33,361 bases of DNA from Actinomycetota bacterium (lineage in GTDB: Bacteria; Actinomycetota; Actinomycetes; Nanopelagicales; Nanopelagicaceae). The notes beneath the pieces are model-generated. The model made no database searches and was not told the DNA's origin. It saw only the letters and a list, made by a program, of their open reading frames with translations. This document shows positions 21,198 to 29,971 of the stretch, in pieces. The stretch's first letter is position 1. The number at the start of each line of letters is the position of its first letter. The stretch is from positions 1 to 33,361 of the forward strand of contig JACMQL010000034.1 of the NCBI GenBank assembly GCA_014377015.1, written 5' to 3'. The position numbers and the translations under genes were made by a program.

Positions 21198-21488
21198 ATG
21201 AGTGAAGTCGTACGGAGTACCGCCGGCTGGGAAATTGAAATCGGCCACCGAATTCGCGCCGTCCGACGCCAGTATGGGATGACTCAACAGGAGTTAGCTG
21301 ACCGGGCCAATATCTCGCGTTCGACGGTCAAATACCTCGAGTCTGGTGCTGGATCCTCGTTGGCAACCTTCATCAACGTCGTACGGGCCTTGGAGTTGGA
21401 TGAGGTCTTCGATCAGATATTTGGGCAAGTGTCCACCGTTTCCCCGCTGGCTGTCATTGAGTCAAAGCAAAGGTCGGCCACGAAATGA
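21198..21488 (+). CDS. hipB: HipB-like XRE antitoxin
   Basis: A 96-residue single-domain helix-turn-helix protein (IGHRIRAVRRQYGMTQQELAD, then ISRSTVKYLESGAGSSLATF) typical of HipB. It overlaps hipA by 4 bases (ATGA), as in standard hipBA operons. The start ATG at 21198 follows a G-rich ribosome site; the open frame upstream to 20964 covers the intergenic operators and is not coding. HipB represses the operon and sequesters the HipA kinase. Confidence 0.9.
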   Translation: MSEVVRSTAGWEIEIGHRIRAVRRQYGMTQQELADRANISRSTVKYLESGAGSSLATFINVVRALELDEVFDQIFGQVSTVSPLAVIESKQRSATK

Positions 21489-22792
21489 GTCCCTATAAAT
21501 CCATCGAATACATCAAGGTGTGGTGCTGGGGGGAGTACGTCGGCGGATTGGTGTTGGACCCAAAGTTCAATGTTTACATTTTCGAATACACCCCGAAATG
21601 GATTGCCAGTCGCGTCGAACTTTCGCCGCTGCACATGCCACTTCGGAAAGGAACTTTTTATTTTCCGCACTTGTCTCGAGAAAGTTTTTACGGGTTGCCG
21701 GCGATGATTGCAGATTCGCTACCCGATGATTTTGGAAATGCAGTTATCGATGCTTGGCTGGCGGGCCAAGGAGTGGAAAAGAATCAAATCAGCGCACTTG
21801 ATCGCCTTTCCTATGCGGGAGACCGGGCTATTGGGGCGCTCTCATTTGAGCCATCTTTAAATGACACTCCGGTCGAAGCAACTGCAATTCAGATTGCCGA
21901 CATAGTTGCGCAAGCGCGCTTGCTACTGGCGCACAAGGCTCGTCAATCAGAATCGACGCACGAGACGCTTACGCAATTGATTCAGGTTGGCTCTTCGGCG
22001 GGTGGGGCAAGGGCCAAGGCGGTGGTTTTGTTCAATCCTCAAACGGAGCAAATCCGATCAGGTTATGTCAACGCCGGTGCCGGATTTGAACCATGGATAT
22101 TGAAACTTGATGGAGTGACAGAAGCAGCTGACGGCTCGCAGAATTCATTAGAGAGTCCAGGACAATTCACACGCATTGAATATGCCTACTACCTGATGGC
22201 GATGGCTGCGGGAGTCGAAATGAGTGAATGCAGATTGCTCAACGAAGGATCGCGCGCTCATTTTATTACGCGCAGATTTGATCGTGATGCGAGTGGCGAG
22301 AGAATCCATCAACAATCGCTATGTGCGATGGATCAATTGGACTTTCGACTCAAAGATACGCATTCATATTCTCAATATTTCAACGTCATAAAAAACCTCG
22401 ACTTGGGAATAGGCGCGCTATCACAGGGCTTCAGGCGTATGGTATTCAATGTTGTCGCAATGAATCGTGATGATCACACCAAGAATTTCGCATTCCTGCT
22501 CCCGAAAAACGGAAAGTGGCAGTTATCTCCAGCATTCGATGTGACCCACGCATTTAATCCGCAAGGTCAGTGGACGCAAAGACATCAAATGAATGTAAAT
22601 TCTAAGTTCGAAGGCGTTACGCGCAGCGATTTAGAAATCATGGGAGATACATTCGGAATTCCAAAATATCGCACCGCCATCGACGAAGTTGTTGATGCAG
22701 TGAATGATTGGGCTACTTATGCCGGACAATCTGGGGTCGGCAGCATCAGTACCGAGAGAATTGCACGAGCAATTTCCGAGCATCAAATTTAA
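21485..22792 (+). CDS. hipA: HipA-like serine/threonine kinase toxin
   Basis: A 435-residue HipA-family kinase with an N-terminal HipA_N region (GALSFEP), the Gly-rich loop GSSAGGARAKAVV (about 168-180), catalytic-domain motifs HFITRRFDR, VVAMNRDDHTKNFAFLL and LSPAFDVTHA. HipA toxins phosphorylate targets such as glutamyl-tRNA synthetase to arrest growth and promote persistence. The commonly seen GSSPGGARPK loop has Ala in place of both Pro, which probably does not prevent activity. It is coupled to hipB. Its stop lies 2 bases from the end of the convergent VKOR gene. Confidence 0.93.
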   Translation: MSPYKSIEYIKVWCWGEYVGGLVLDPKFNVYIFEYTPKWIASRVELSPLHMPLRKGTFYFPHLSRESFYGLPAMIADSLPDDFGNAVIDAWLAGQGVEKNQISALDRLSYAGDRAIGALSFEPSLNDTPVEATAIQIADIVAQARLLLAHKARQSESTHETLTQLIQVGSSAGGARAKAVVLFNPQTEQIRSGYVNAGAGFEPWILKLDGVTEAADGSQNSLESPGQFTRIEYAYYLMAMAAGVEMSECRLLNEGSRAHFITRRFDRDASGERIHQQSLCAMDQLDFRLKDTHSYSQYFNVIKNLDLGIGALSQGFRRMVFNVVAMNRDDHTKNFAFLLPKNGKWQLSPAFDVTHAFNPQGQWTQRHQMNVNSKFEGVTRSDLEIMGDTFGIPKYRTAIDEVVDAVNDWATYAGQSGVGSISTERIARAISEHQI

Positions 22793-22794
22793 GA

Positions 22795-23481
22795 CTAATT
22801 AAAAATTGATGTCCCGTACTTGAAGAGAATCGCCAGCGCGATCGCCGAGAAAATCGCGGTGATTATGACGGTGTCCCAGCCAGCCACAAGTCTGCGACTT
22901 AATTTTGCCGAGGTCGCGGGCTTTAAAGGTAGATAGCCTTCGAGGGCGCAGACGCGCAGCATGCTGGCGAATACTGTGATGGTGGTAATCGTGACAAGTA
23001 CGCACCAAGGACAAAATGCGCCGATGACGAAATAGGACTGCGAGAAGAGCCAGAGGGCGAAGATTAATCCGAAGAGGTAGACGGCGAGCGCAGTGCGCAT
23101 AAACCAGCGAGGCAGAAGCGCCCCGCCCAGGGCGGCGATGGCGACGGTGATCACCACTGGTTCGCACATCAAACCAATGAAGGCGTTAGGAAAGCCCAAT
23201 AAATTGGACTGCCACGAGGCGGCGACTTTGCCACACGAAACGATGGCGTTGATATTGCAACTTAGTGCGGCGCCAGGATCCTTGGCGAGTTTGATCGCAT
23301 CAATAGATAGGACGAGCGAGGCGATGAGGCTGCCAACGGAAGAAATGAGCATCGTCCAGAAAGTGCGCCGGTGGGCGATGAAGCCCTTAGGTCGATCCGG
23401 CTCTGGAAGCGAAGGGGTTTCGGTGATTGCCATTCCTTGCCCATCATCGGTAAAACGACTCTTATCGCTGGTGTCGCTCAT
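22795..23481 (-). CDS. Vitamin K epoxide reductase (VKOR) family membrane protein
   Basis: VKOR homologues reoxidise disulfide-forming proteins outside the membrane and pass electrons to menaquinone. This 228-residue protein has a cytoplasmic N-terminal 40 residues and about five membrane segments. The four expected cysteines are present: loop Cys75 and Cys83 in SCNINAIVSCGKV and active-site Cys157/Cys160 in AFCPWCVL; the LLGFPNAFIGL segment is typical. Actinobacteria use VKOR in place of DsbB. The exported partner is not in this window; the FrnE-like protein at 20326 is cytosolic and unlikely to be the partner. An internal ATG (residue 17) is an alternative start. Confidence 0.92.
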   Translation of the reverse strand: MSDTSDKSRFTDDGQGMAITETPSLPEPDRPKGFIAHRRTFWTMLISSVGSLIASLVLSIDAIKLAKDPGAALSCNINAIVSCGKVAASWQSNLLGFPNAFIGLMCEPVVITVAIAALGGALLPRWFMRTALAVYLFGLIFALWLFSQSYFVIGAFCPWCVLVTITTITVFASMLRVCALEGYLPLKPATSAKLSRRLVAGWDTVIITAIFSAIALAILFKYGTSIFN

Positions 23482-23497
23482 TCATTAGATCCAATCG

Positions 23498-23527
23498 GCG
23501 CAGGGATTCGTTGAAGTCTACCTGCGC
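23498..23527. other. Short inverted repeat between the VKOR and dioxygenase genes
   Basis: GCGCAGG and CCTGCGC, perfect 7-base arms with a 16-base loop, lie in the 57-base gap. It could be a weak terminator or an operator for the VKOR gene. Confidence 0.35.
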
Positions 23528-23538
23528 GGTGGTGCGTA

Positions 23539-24348
23539 TCAGGCAACCTTGATCGAGCGCTTGGAAAGACCCAGAAAATACCCATCTATGAGAGTTTGGG
23601 GAGCAGCATCGGTTTTTACCGCGGCGCCGAGAGTAATAAACAGGGGCGTGAAATGCTCGACGGTTGGGTGTGCGTACGGCATTCCTGGAGCCAGAGTCTT
23701 GAAGTTGGCGAGGGTATCGATATCACCTGTGGCTAAAGCCTGCGCCGCCCAGGCATCGAATTCACTTGACCACGTGGGAGCTTGGGCATCGACCTGCCAG
23801 TTTCGGATATAGGGAAGGCCATGGGTCAGGAAGCCTGAACCGATAATCAGAACGCCCTCATCGCGAAGTGGCTGTAGGCGCTTGCCGATCTCCAGTAGGC
23901 GATACGGGTCTGCTGTCGGCATGGACATCTGCAAAACCGGGATGTCTGCATTGGGATACAAAACTTTGAGAGGCACCCAAGCGCCGTGATCGAGACCGCG
24001 GGTGCTCTGGCGCACCGGTTCATTGTCGGGCATGAGGGCTGCGACTTTGGCAGCGAGTTCGGAGGAATCGGGTGAGTTGTAGGTCATCTCGTAAAACTTC
24101 TGGGCAAAGCCGCCGAAGTCATAAACCAGTGGGGAATTCGCAAGCGGATTGCTTAAGGTGACGGGCTGGGATTCCCAGTGGGCCGAGACAATGAGAATGG
24201 CCGTGGGGCGCGCAATGTCAGCCGAGACGGCGCGGAGCTGGCTCGTCCACAGTGGATCATCGAGAAGCATGGGTGCCCCGTGCCCGATGTAAAGGGAGGG
24301 CATCAAAGGCGTGGATAGCGGTTTTACTGGGATCGGCGTGGTCATCAT
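23539..24348 (-). CDS. DODA-type (LigB/YgiD-like) extradiol dioxygenase family protein
   Basis: A 269-residue class III extradiol dioxygenase homologue of the 4,5-DOPA dioxygenase/YgiD group. Motifs are SLYIGHGAPM, LIVSAHWES, the DHGAWVPLKVLYP block and YAHPTVEHFTPLF, which provide the histidines that bind Fe or Zn. These enzymes open catechol-type rings; physiological substrates in bacteria are often unknown. GAGAGG precedes a tandem ATGATG start. A perfect palindrome at 24382-24401 lies 33 bases upstream, so it probably has its own regulated promoter, separate from the sugar genes. Confidence 0.92.
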   Translation of the reverse strand: MMTTPIPVKPLSTPLMPSLYIGHGAPMLLDDPLWTSQLRAVSADIARPTAILIVSAHWESQPVTLSNPLANSPLVYDFGGFAQKFYEMTYNSPDSSELAAKVAALMPDNEPVRQSTRGLDHGAWVPLKVLYPNADIPVLQMSMPTADPYRLLEIGKRLQPLRDEGVLIIGSGFLTHGLPYIRNWQVDAQAPTWSSEFDAWAAQALATGDIDTLANFKTLAPGMPYAHPTVEHFTPLFITLGAAVKTDAAPQTLIDGYFLGLSKRSIKVA

Positions 24349-24381
24349 CTACCTCTCTTTCAAGGTTGAGTCTAACCCAAA

Positions 24382-24401
24382 GTAGTTGAAACTTCAACTA
24401 C
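24382..24401. promoter_or_regulatory. Palindromic operator upstream of the dioxygenase gene
   Basis: GTAGTTGAA and TTCAACTAC, perfect 9-base arms around AC. This size and symmetry is typical of MarR-family sites. No MarR gene is in the window, so the regulator would act from elsewhere. Confidence 0.75.
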
Positions 24402-24412
24402 AAATCAGAAGG

Positions 24413-25405
24413 CTATTTAAATGACGCGGGATCAGCGATCAGACCCAACTGCGCTAATTCTGTCCATAGCTCGGCAGGAATTTCCTTGCCGAAGCGAACG
24501 GCGTTTTCGCGGGCCTGGCTCCCATCGCGCGCGCCCAGAACAACTGAGCACACGGCAGGATGAAGTTGTACGTAAGCGAGTGCGGCTTCGGGAAGACTCA
24601 CGCCATATTTTTCGCACACGTCAGCGATGTTATTTACTCTGGCCAATACTTCAGTCGAGGCTGGGACATAGTTGTAATGAGAACCTGCATCAGGTCGTGG
24701 TTTGGCAAGTAGGCCAGAGTTGTACACGCCGACGTTGACGATTCCGATATTTCGCGCAAGGGCAGCAGGCAGAAGCTCTGTGAGTGATTCCTGCTCAAGC
24801 AGAGTAAATCTTCCCGCGAGCATCACGAGATCAATATCGGTTTCTTTAACAAATCTGGTCAGCATTTCGTGCTGATTCATTCCGGCACCGATTGCCTTGA
24901 CGACACCTTGATCACGAAGTTCGATGAGGGCTTGAACTCCAGTGGTGGATGCGCTCTCCCAATGAGCGTCGGGATCGTGTAAGTACAAAATATCTATGTA
25001 GTCGACAGCGAGGCGCTTCAGGCTGTCCTCAAAAGAGCGCATGATGCCATCGCGTGAAAAGTCGAAGACTCGCTTTACATCGGCAGGAACAACAAATCCC
25101 TGCTCGTCCTGCTGATGCGCTGTATCTGGACTGGGCACCAGTACGCGACCAACTTTGGTGGAGATGATGATCTCTCCACGTGGCAAAGACTTAATTGCTT
25201 GGCCGACGCGGCGCTCGCCAAGGCCCAATCCGTAATGCGGGGCGACGTCGATATACCGAACTCCCGAATTCCAGGATTCCATGACGGCGTCCGTGCAGGC
25301 CTCATCTGTTGTCTCACGGAAAAGATTTCCAAATTGTGCGCAACCAAGCCCAAGTTTGGTCAGAGTAATTCGATCACGGACGGTTGAGGTTGGAATTGAA
25401 CTCAT
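24413..25405 (-). CDS. Aldo/keto reductase, probable aldose 1-dehydrogenase (L-fucose / D-threo-aldose type)
   Basis: A 330-residue NAD(P)-dependent AKR. The catalytic tetrad can be seen as Asp in YIDVAPHYG, Tyr in the same block, Lys in ISTKVGR and His in YLHDPDAHW. GLGLGERRVGQAI and the late VLGARDGSQ cofactor segment fit the D-threo-aldose 1-dehydrogenase/L-fucose dehydrogenase branch, which oxidises a sugar to its lactone. The ATG at 25405 has a strong AAGGAG; the extension to 25423 does not. It follows the SDR gene by 47 bases on the same strand and probably performs the first step of the pathway encoded here. Confidence 0.87.
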   Translation of the reverse strand: MSSIPTSTVRDRITLTKLGLGCAQFGNLFRETTDEACTDAVMESWNSGVRYIDVAPHYGLGLGERRVGQAIKSLPRGEIIISTKVGRVLVPSPDTAHQQDEQGFVVPADVKRVFDFSRDGIMRSFEDSLKRLAVDYIDILYLHDPDAHWESASTTGVQALIELRDQGVVKAIGAGMNQHEMLTRFVKETDIDLVMLAGRFTLLEQESLTELLPAALARNIGIVNVGVYNSGLLAKPRPDAGSHYNYVPASTEVLARVNNIADVCEKYGVSLPEAALAYVQLHPAVCSVVLGARDGSQARENAVRFGKEIPAELWTELAQLGLIADPASFK

Positions 25406-25452
25406 CTTTCTCTCCTTAAACATTTTTGATCAGAAATTGCACATATTAACTT

Positions 25453-26202
25453 TTAGCCCAGAAAAGCTCCGCCGTCCATGGGAAGTTCTGCGCCGTTGAT
25501 CCAACGAAGTTCATCGCTGGCGAGGGCCAAGATTCCTTGAGCGAGCCACTCGGGTTGGGCCATGAGTGCGCTGGTGGATTCTTCAGGAGTTGGTGCGTGG
25601 CCCAGATGTTTCTCGAGCCATTGAGTAATGAGAGGAGTGTGCATACCGCCAGGCATGATGGCATTCACGCGCACTCCCGCATCGCGAAATTCCAGGGCCA
25701 AACCTTTGGACATGTGGTTGAGCGCAGCCTTGAGGGAGTCGTAGAGCTGGTTTTTGAGATTGACTCGCCACGCATTCGTTGAACTTACATTGATGATGCA
25801 TCCTTGAACACGCTCAAGTTGTGGGAAAGCAGCTTGCGCCATAAAAAATGGCGCTTTGAGATTTACGGCGAAAATCGCATCCCAATCCTCCTCCGTAACA
25901 TCAAGAACAGATTTATGTTCGATGCGCGCTGCGCAGTTAACAACGACGTCAACGCGTCCCCATAATTCAACTGCGCGCGCAATGATCGCCTTCGCTGCCG
26001 CTTCTGGTTTGCGCAAATCTGCTGCGAAAAATGAAACGTTCAATCCGTTTGCGAGAAGTGCATCTATGAATTGGTTGCGATCATCAATGTTGGTTGCGAG
26101 CACTCGGTAACCTTTTTCGGCAAATAGTTTTACAGTCGCCCCGCCAAGGCCGGTTGTTCCGCCGGTGATTATTGCAACACGCTCGCGGTGATTGCTGCTC
26201 AT
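25453..26202 (-). CDS. SDR-family oxidoreductase, probable sugar-acid dehydrogenase
   Basis: A 249-residue classical short-chain dehydrogenase. It has the cofactor motif TGGTTGLGG (about 13-21), DLRKPE, the NCAA version of NNAG, catalytic Ser in NVSSTNAW, and the YDSLK form of YxxxK. C-terminal WINGAELPMDGGAFLG is typical. In deoxyhexose pathways an SDR oxidises 2-keto-3-deoxy-fuconate or -rhamnonate at C4, which I think is its role here (inference). Its start codon is only 25 bases from that of the divergent gene at 26228, with a shared palindromic element between them. Confidence 0.87.
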   Translation of the reverse strand: MSSNHRERVAIITGGTTGLGGATVKLFAEKGYRVLATNIDDRNQFIDALLANGLNVSFFAADLRKPEAAAKAIIARAVELWGRVDVVVNCAARIEHKSVLDVTEEDWDAIFAVNLKAPFFMAQAAFPQLERVQGCIINVSSTNAWRVNLKNQLYDSLKAALNHMSKGLALEFRDAGVRVNAIMPGGMHTPLITQWLEKHLGHAPTPEESTSALMAQPEWLAQGILALASDELRWINGAELPMDGGAFLG

Positions 26203-26208
26203 GGGCCG

Positions 26209-26220
26209 ATACTATAGGAT
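26209..26220. promoter_or_regulatory. GntR-type operator and bidirectional -10 region
   Basis: ATACTATAGGAT differs at one base from the perfect palindrome core ATCCTATAGGAT found at 33204-33215. It occupies the 25-base gap between divergent start codons and contains TATAGT on one strand and TACTAT on the other. Confidence 0.7.
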
Positions 26221-26227
26221 TTTTTTC

Positions 26228-28198
26228 ATGTCTAACGAACACTCATCCATACCTTCCCTCAATATTTCTGAATCTTTTACGCCTCCAAAGTGGGCAATAA
26301 AAGAGCGAGAAATTATCGCCACACTCAATGAGGCTGCGAAAGAATTTGTCGCTCGCTATACGCGTCCCGACGGAACTTTGATCTGGCGAAATCAGTGGGG
26401 GAGCATGGATGGCTCCGATGATCCGTATGAGGCTTTCATGAACCTTGCCCTCTTCTACTCAATGGGCGGAAGCGAAGAGGTATATGAACTCGCACGCAAG
26501 ATGTGGGATTCAATCACGCAGCAGTGGACTGAGTACGGCCAGATCTATCGAGAGTTCGATGGTTATTACGACTGGATGCATCACGGTGAGGGATACCTGT
26601 ACCACTATTTCTTCGGGCTGACTAAGCCAGAGTCGCTGATGGATCGCCAGCGTGCGGTGCGCTTTGCCGGCATGTACAACGGCAAGGATGAAGAAGCAAA
26701 GAATTACGATCCTGCCCATAAAATTATTACTTCACCTTTGACGGGCAGCCGCGGACCGCGCCACGTAGTGACGCACGAAGATTGGCTTACGCATCGCACA
26801 GTTTTGGATGACTATTTAGCGCCATATGAAGATATTGAGGGAAATGATTTCTCTACGATGCTCTGCAATTGGTCGGATCCGAAGATTTATGACCAGCTGA
26901 TCGAGAAAATGAATCAACGCATGAACCGCGGCGATGTTCCACTCAATCTCAATGCAACATCACTCATGACCCATGCGTATATGTACACCCATGATGGAGA
27001 ACTAAAAGATTGGGTTGTTGACTACCTAGACGCTTGGCGCCAACGCGCGCAGGCGAACAATGGAGTTATTCCTGACAACGTCGGCCTCACCGGGAAAATA
27101 GGCGAGTACAACGATGGCAAGTGGTGGGGCGGTTACTACGGATGGCGCTGGCCGCATGGCTTCATGACGATCATGGAACCGCTCACAAACGCGAGCATGA
27201 ATGCAGTGCTGTTGACGGGGGATATGAACCAACTCGATCTCGCGCGTTCGCAATACGACCTCATTTGGTCGATGCGAAAAGAAGATGACGGAGTCGTGAA
27301 GGTTCCTCATCGCCACTTTGATGCGGGTTGGGCTGATTTTCGAATTCCTCTTCCTGGCCACATGATCTACCTTTGGACGACCTCGATGGCCGACGAAGAC
27401 CTCGAGCGCATAAAGCTCATTCCACGTCAAAGCGACTGGAATGAGATCACGGTGCCAGGCGTTTCAGGTAAAGATGCAAAAACTGGTAAGTCAACCAAGC
27501 ATTACATCGCAAATACTTTGCCATGGTTCCAGTTCATGCAAGGTGAGCTTCCGAATTACCCCGAAGATATTTTGGACGCCAACCTCGAATTAATCTCCAG
27601 TCAATTATTAAAGATGAGATCAACCACGGGAGATCCACGCGGTTGGGATAGTTACGATCCCGCAACTGCGGAATACGAAGTCGGTCTGGACTTAACTGTT
27701 GACGGATACCAAATCCACGCATGGCAGGAATTCAATCCTGTCTACTTCGAAGGATTAGCGCAGATGCTTACCGGGGCGCCAATGCATATTTCACACGGCG
27801 GGTTGCAGCACGGCAAGATCCGTCTCTTCGATGGACTGAAGAAGCGGTCAGGATTGCCTGATGACGTCGGTGTGATCGTAGATGCGATCTCGGCTACTTC
27901 GGTTTCTATGAAGGTTGTTAACTTGCATGAAAGCCAAGCGCGTCAACTCGTGATTCAAGCGGGCGCTTTCGGGGAGAATAACTTTACGAGCCTCACGGTC
28001 ACCACGGAATCCGGAAAGAGTCAGAGTCTTGCGCTAAACAGTAAGCATTTCGCGGTTGATCTGGCCGCAGGTGCTGGTGCAACTCTGGAATTTACAGTCG
28101 AGCGTTACGTCAATAAGCCTTCGTACGAGACTCCGTGGCAGAAGATTCAAGATTGGGATCCCCTTATCGTGGGTCGCCCGTCAGCTAACTTCCGCTAA
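26228..28198 (+). CDS. Large unrecognised protein, probable alpha/alpha-barrel carbohydrate-active enzyme
   Basis: A 656-residue protein from ATG 26228 (AGGA 8 bases upstream; the frame opens to 26192 through the divergent promoter). I do not recognise the family. The first ~450 residues are rich in Trp, Tyr, His and Asp in repeated helical blocks (for instance WGSMDGSDDPYEAFMNLALF, FDGYYDWMHHGEGYLYHYFF, YYGWRWPHGFMTIMEP), as in alpha/alpha-toroid glycosidases and lyases. The last ~130 residues look beta-rich (LVIQAGAFGENNFTSLTV). No signal peptide, so cytoplasmic. It is divergent from the SDR and upstream of an MFS transporter. It may release the sugar that the pathway consumes. Confidence 0.75.
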   Translation: MSNEHSSIPSLNISESFTPPKWAIKEREIIATLNEAAKEFVARYTRPDGTLIWRNQWGSMDGSDDPYEAFMNLALFYSMGGSEEVYELARKMWDSITQQWTEYGQIYREFDGYYDWMHHGEGYLYHYFFGLTKPESLMDRQRAVRFAGMYNGKDEEAKNYDPAHKIITSPLTGSRGPRHVVTHEDWLTHRTVLDDYLAPYEDIEGNDFSTMLCNWSDPKIYDQLIEKMNQRMNRGDVPLNLNATSLMTHAYMYTHDGELKDWVVDYLDAWRQRAQANNGVIPDNVGLTGKIGEYNDGKWWGGYYGWRWPHGFMTIMEPLTNASMNAVLLTGDMNQLDLARSQYDLIWSMRKEDDGVVKVPHRHFDAGWADFRIPLPGHMIYLWTTSMADEDLERIKLIPRQSDWNEITVPGVSGKDAKTGKSTKHYIANTLPWFQFMQGELPNYPEDILDANLELISSQLLKMRSTTGDPRGWDSYDPATAEYEVGLDLTVDGYQIHAWQEFNPVYFEGLAQMLTGAPMHISHGGLQHGKIRLFDGLKKRSGLPDDVGVIVDAISATSVSMKVVNLHESQARQLVIQAGAFGENNFTSLTVTTESGKSQSLALNSKHFAVDLAAGAGATLEFTVERYVNKPSYETPWQKIQDWDPLIVGRPSANFR

Positions 28199-28241
28199 CG
28201 CTAAAAGTTTTGAATCTGTCCCGACCAGTTTTTGGAGAGCC

Positions 28242-29393
28242 TTGCCTAAGTTAGATTCCGAAGTTTTATCCCCGGGCGGGAGAACTCGACTTCTCATCCT
28301 TGCTGGCGTGATGGGCTTCTTGATGTACGGAATGGGCTTTTGTATTCCGTTGCTCAAGCATGATCTGGGAATTTCCCGCGCCGTAGCGTCATTGCATAGC
28401 ATCTTCTTCGCCATCAGCATCATAGGGATCTCCTTTGTTATCCCACGTTTAATCGCCAAGCACTCCCCGCGGGAGGTAATGCGCGCAGGGTGGGCAATCA
28501 CCTTTGTCTCACTCATGGCGTACAGCATTTCTCGCTCGCTTTGGATCACCATTCCCGCCATGGCGTTAGCGGGGATCGGGGCAACCCTTTTTAATAACAC
28601 CAATGCAGTAACGCTGGGTCAATCGAGTGGCATGTCTACACAGATTATGTTGCGTCAAACCGGTGTATCCACTTTATCTGGAGCGGTTGCCCCATCGATT
28701 ATCTCGATCTTGATTCAGAGGGGAATTCCTTGGCAGGTGACACTTGGGACACTTTCGGTTATTGGTTGTCTGATCGCTCTCACGATTCTTCCTCCCATGC
28801 CTAATCGCTCTCCCGGACTTAAAGCTAAGGGCGAAAGGCATTGGGATAAGTCGCTGCTCATCTTGGTGGCATTTGGATTTTCAGCAGCATGCCTTGAAAG
28901 CGGCGCGGGTTCATGGGCGTTGGACTTGATGATTTCGCGCAACGTGGAACTCGCCTTGGCAACTCTGCTTGTGACCGCATTTAGTTACGGCGTCGGAACC
29001 AGTCGCCTCTTCCTATCCTTTACAAAGAACATCAGCATGAATCGTATGTGGGGTGGTTCATCCACTCTTGCTTTCGTGGGACTGATCATCATTATTGTCA
29101 CGGAATCTTCCGCACTTACGTTGGCGGGTTTAATTATGGTGGCCCTGGGAGTAGGACCGCTCACTTCGATTGGGCTCGCGCGCGCCGTGGTCTCACCGAA
29201 AGGTGCTGACGAAGGACTTGTCGCCAACGTGGTTGGGGCGGGTCTATCCATTGGGATTGCGCCATGGGTGATGGGAATTGTGAGTGATGGTTACGGATTC
29301 TCGATTGCCTACATGTTCCCAGTGGTGATGCTCTTTGTTGCGACTTACTTCTACTTCGCTTCCTTCAGATCGGATAAATCAAGTACCACATGA
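28242..29393 (+). CDS. MFS transporter
   Basis: A major facilitator of about 383 residues with around twelve hydrophobic segments. Recognisable features are GVMGFLMYGMGFCIPLL in the first helix, the first-half motif near LIAKHSPREVMRAGW, and a second half starting near SLLILVAFGFSAACLESGAGSW. The open frame extends to 28056 inside the previous gene; TTG 28242 with GGAGAG just upstream is the best start. It probably imports the sugar or sugar acid used by this cluster. Its last 43 bases overlap the end of the convergent lutC gene. Confidence 0.85.
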   Translation: MPKLDSEVLSPGGRTRLLILAGVMGFLMYGMGFCIPLLKHDLGISRAVASLHSIFFAISIIGISFVIPRLIAKHSPREVMRAGWAITFVSLMAYSISRSLWITIPAMALAGIGATLFNNTNAVTLGQSSGMSTQIMLRQTGVSTLSGAVAPSIISILIQRGIPWQVTLGTLSVIGCLIALTILPPMPNRSPGLKAKGERHWDKSLLILVAFGFSAACLESGAGSWALDLMISRNVELALATLLVTAFSYGVGTSRLFLSFTKNISMNRMWGGSSTLAFVGLIIIIVTESSALTLAGLIMVALGVGPLTSIGLARAVVSPKGADEGLVANVVGAGLSIGIAPWVMGIVSDGYGFSIAYMFPVVMLFVATYFYFASFRSDKSSTT

Positions 29394-29971
29394 AGATTGC
29401 GAGGTCCATGTACACCCTCTACACGTTCCAGTTCGATGTCACTTGTGGCCGATGGCCCGGAAATCCATGTCTGGTGGTCTTTCGCATTCAGTGAACGCAC
29501 CGCCTCGACTACTGTGCCCACCACACTTCCTGCTGAAACGATGCATATGTGGGTATCAGGAACGAGGGATATGGCGCGGCGGCCTTGGTTTTCGCGAGAG
29601 TGATTCAAGATGATGGTGCCGGTGACGGCGATTGATACTTCACTAGCCGTGATCACTGCATCAAATTGATCGAGTTCGCCAGATGAGAGATCAACGTCGA
29701 TGGTGCCTTGCGCCCACTGCGCAGGCAAACCAGATGGAATTACAATCTTTTGCAAGTCATGTTGCGCTACGAGAGCGGCGATAGTCGAGGCAACATCAGT
29801 AGTTCTGGTGAAAGTGGCTTTGTAGTCGATGATTCGGTCTTCTAACAGGTCGATCAACTGGTCGCGCGTTAGGTTTGAATCCGTGACGTAATTACGAGAT
29901 GGAGTGGTTGTATCCATGCCTAACTTTGCGGCATCGATGCGCTTGAGAATATCTTCCCGCGCTGAACTCAC
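29351..29971 (-). CDS. lutC: Lactate utilization protein LutC (LUD domain)
   Basis: LutC is one of three subunits of the iron-sulfur L-lactate dehydrogenase complex that oxidises L-lactate to pyruvate. This 206-residue protein carries the LUD domain: FTRTTDVASTIAALV, then the conserved ITASEVSIAVTGTIIL and the late SLVPDTHICIVSAGSVVGTVVEAV. ATG overlaps the lutB stop as ATGA, so translation is coupled. It is the last gene of the operon and overlaps the convergent MFS gene at its 3' end. Confidence 0.93.
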   Translation of the reverse strand: MSSAREDILKRIDAAKLGMDTTTPSRNYVTDSNLTRDQLIDLLEDRIIDYKATFTRTTDVASTIAALVAQHDLQKIVIPSGLPAQWAQGTIDVDLSSGELDQFDAVITASEVSIAVTGTIILNHSRENQGRRAISLVPDTHICIVSAGSVVGTVVEAVRSLNAKDHQTWISGPSATSDIELERVEGVHGPRNLHVVLDLSDLKEAK

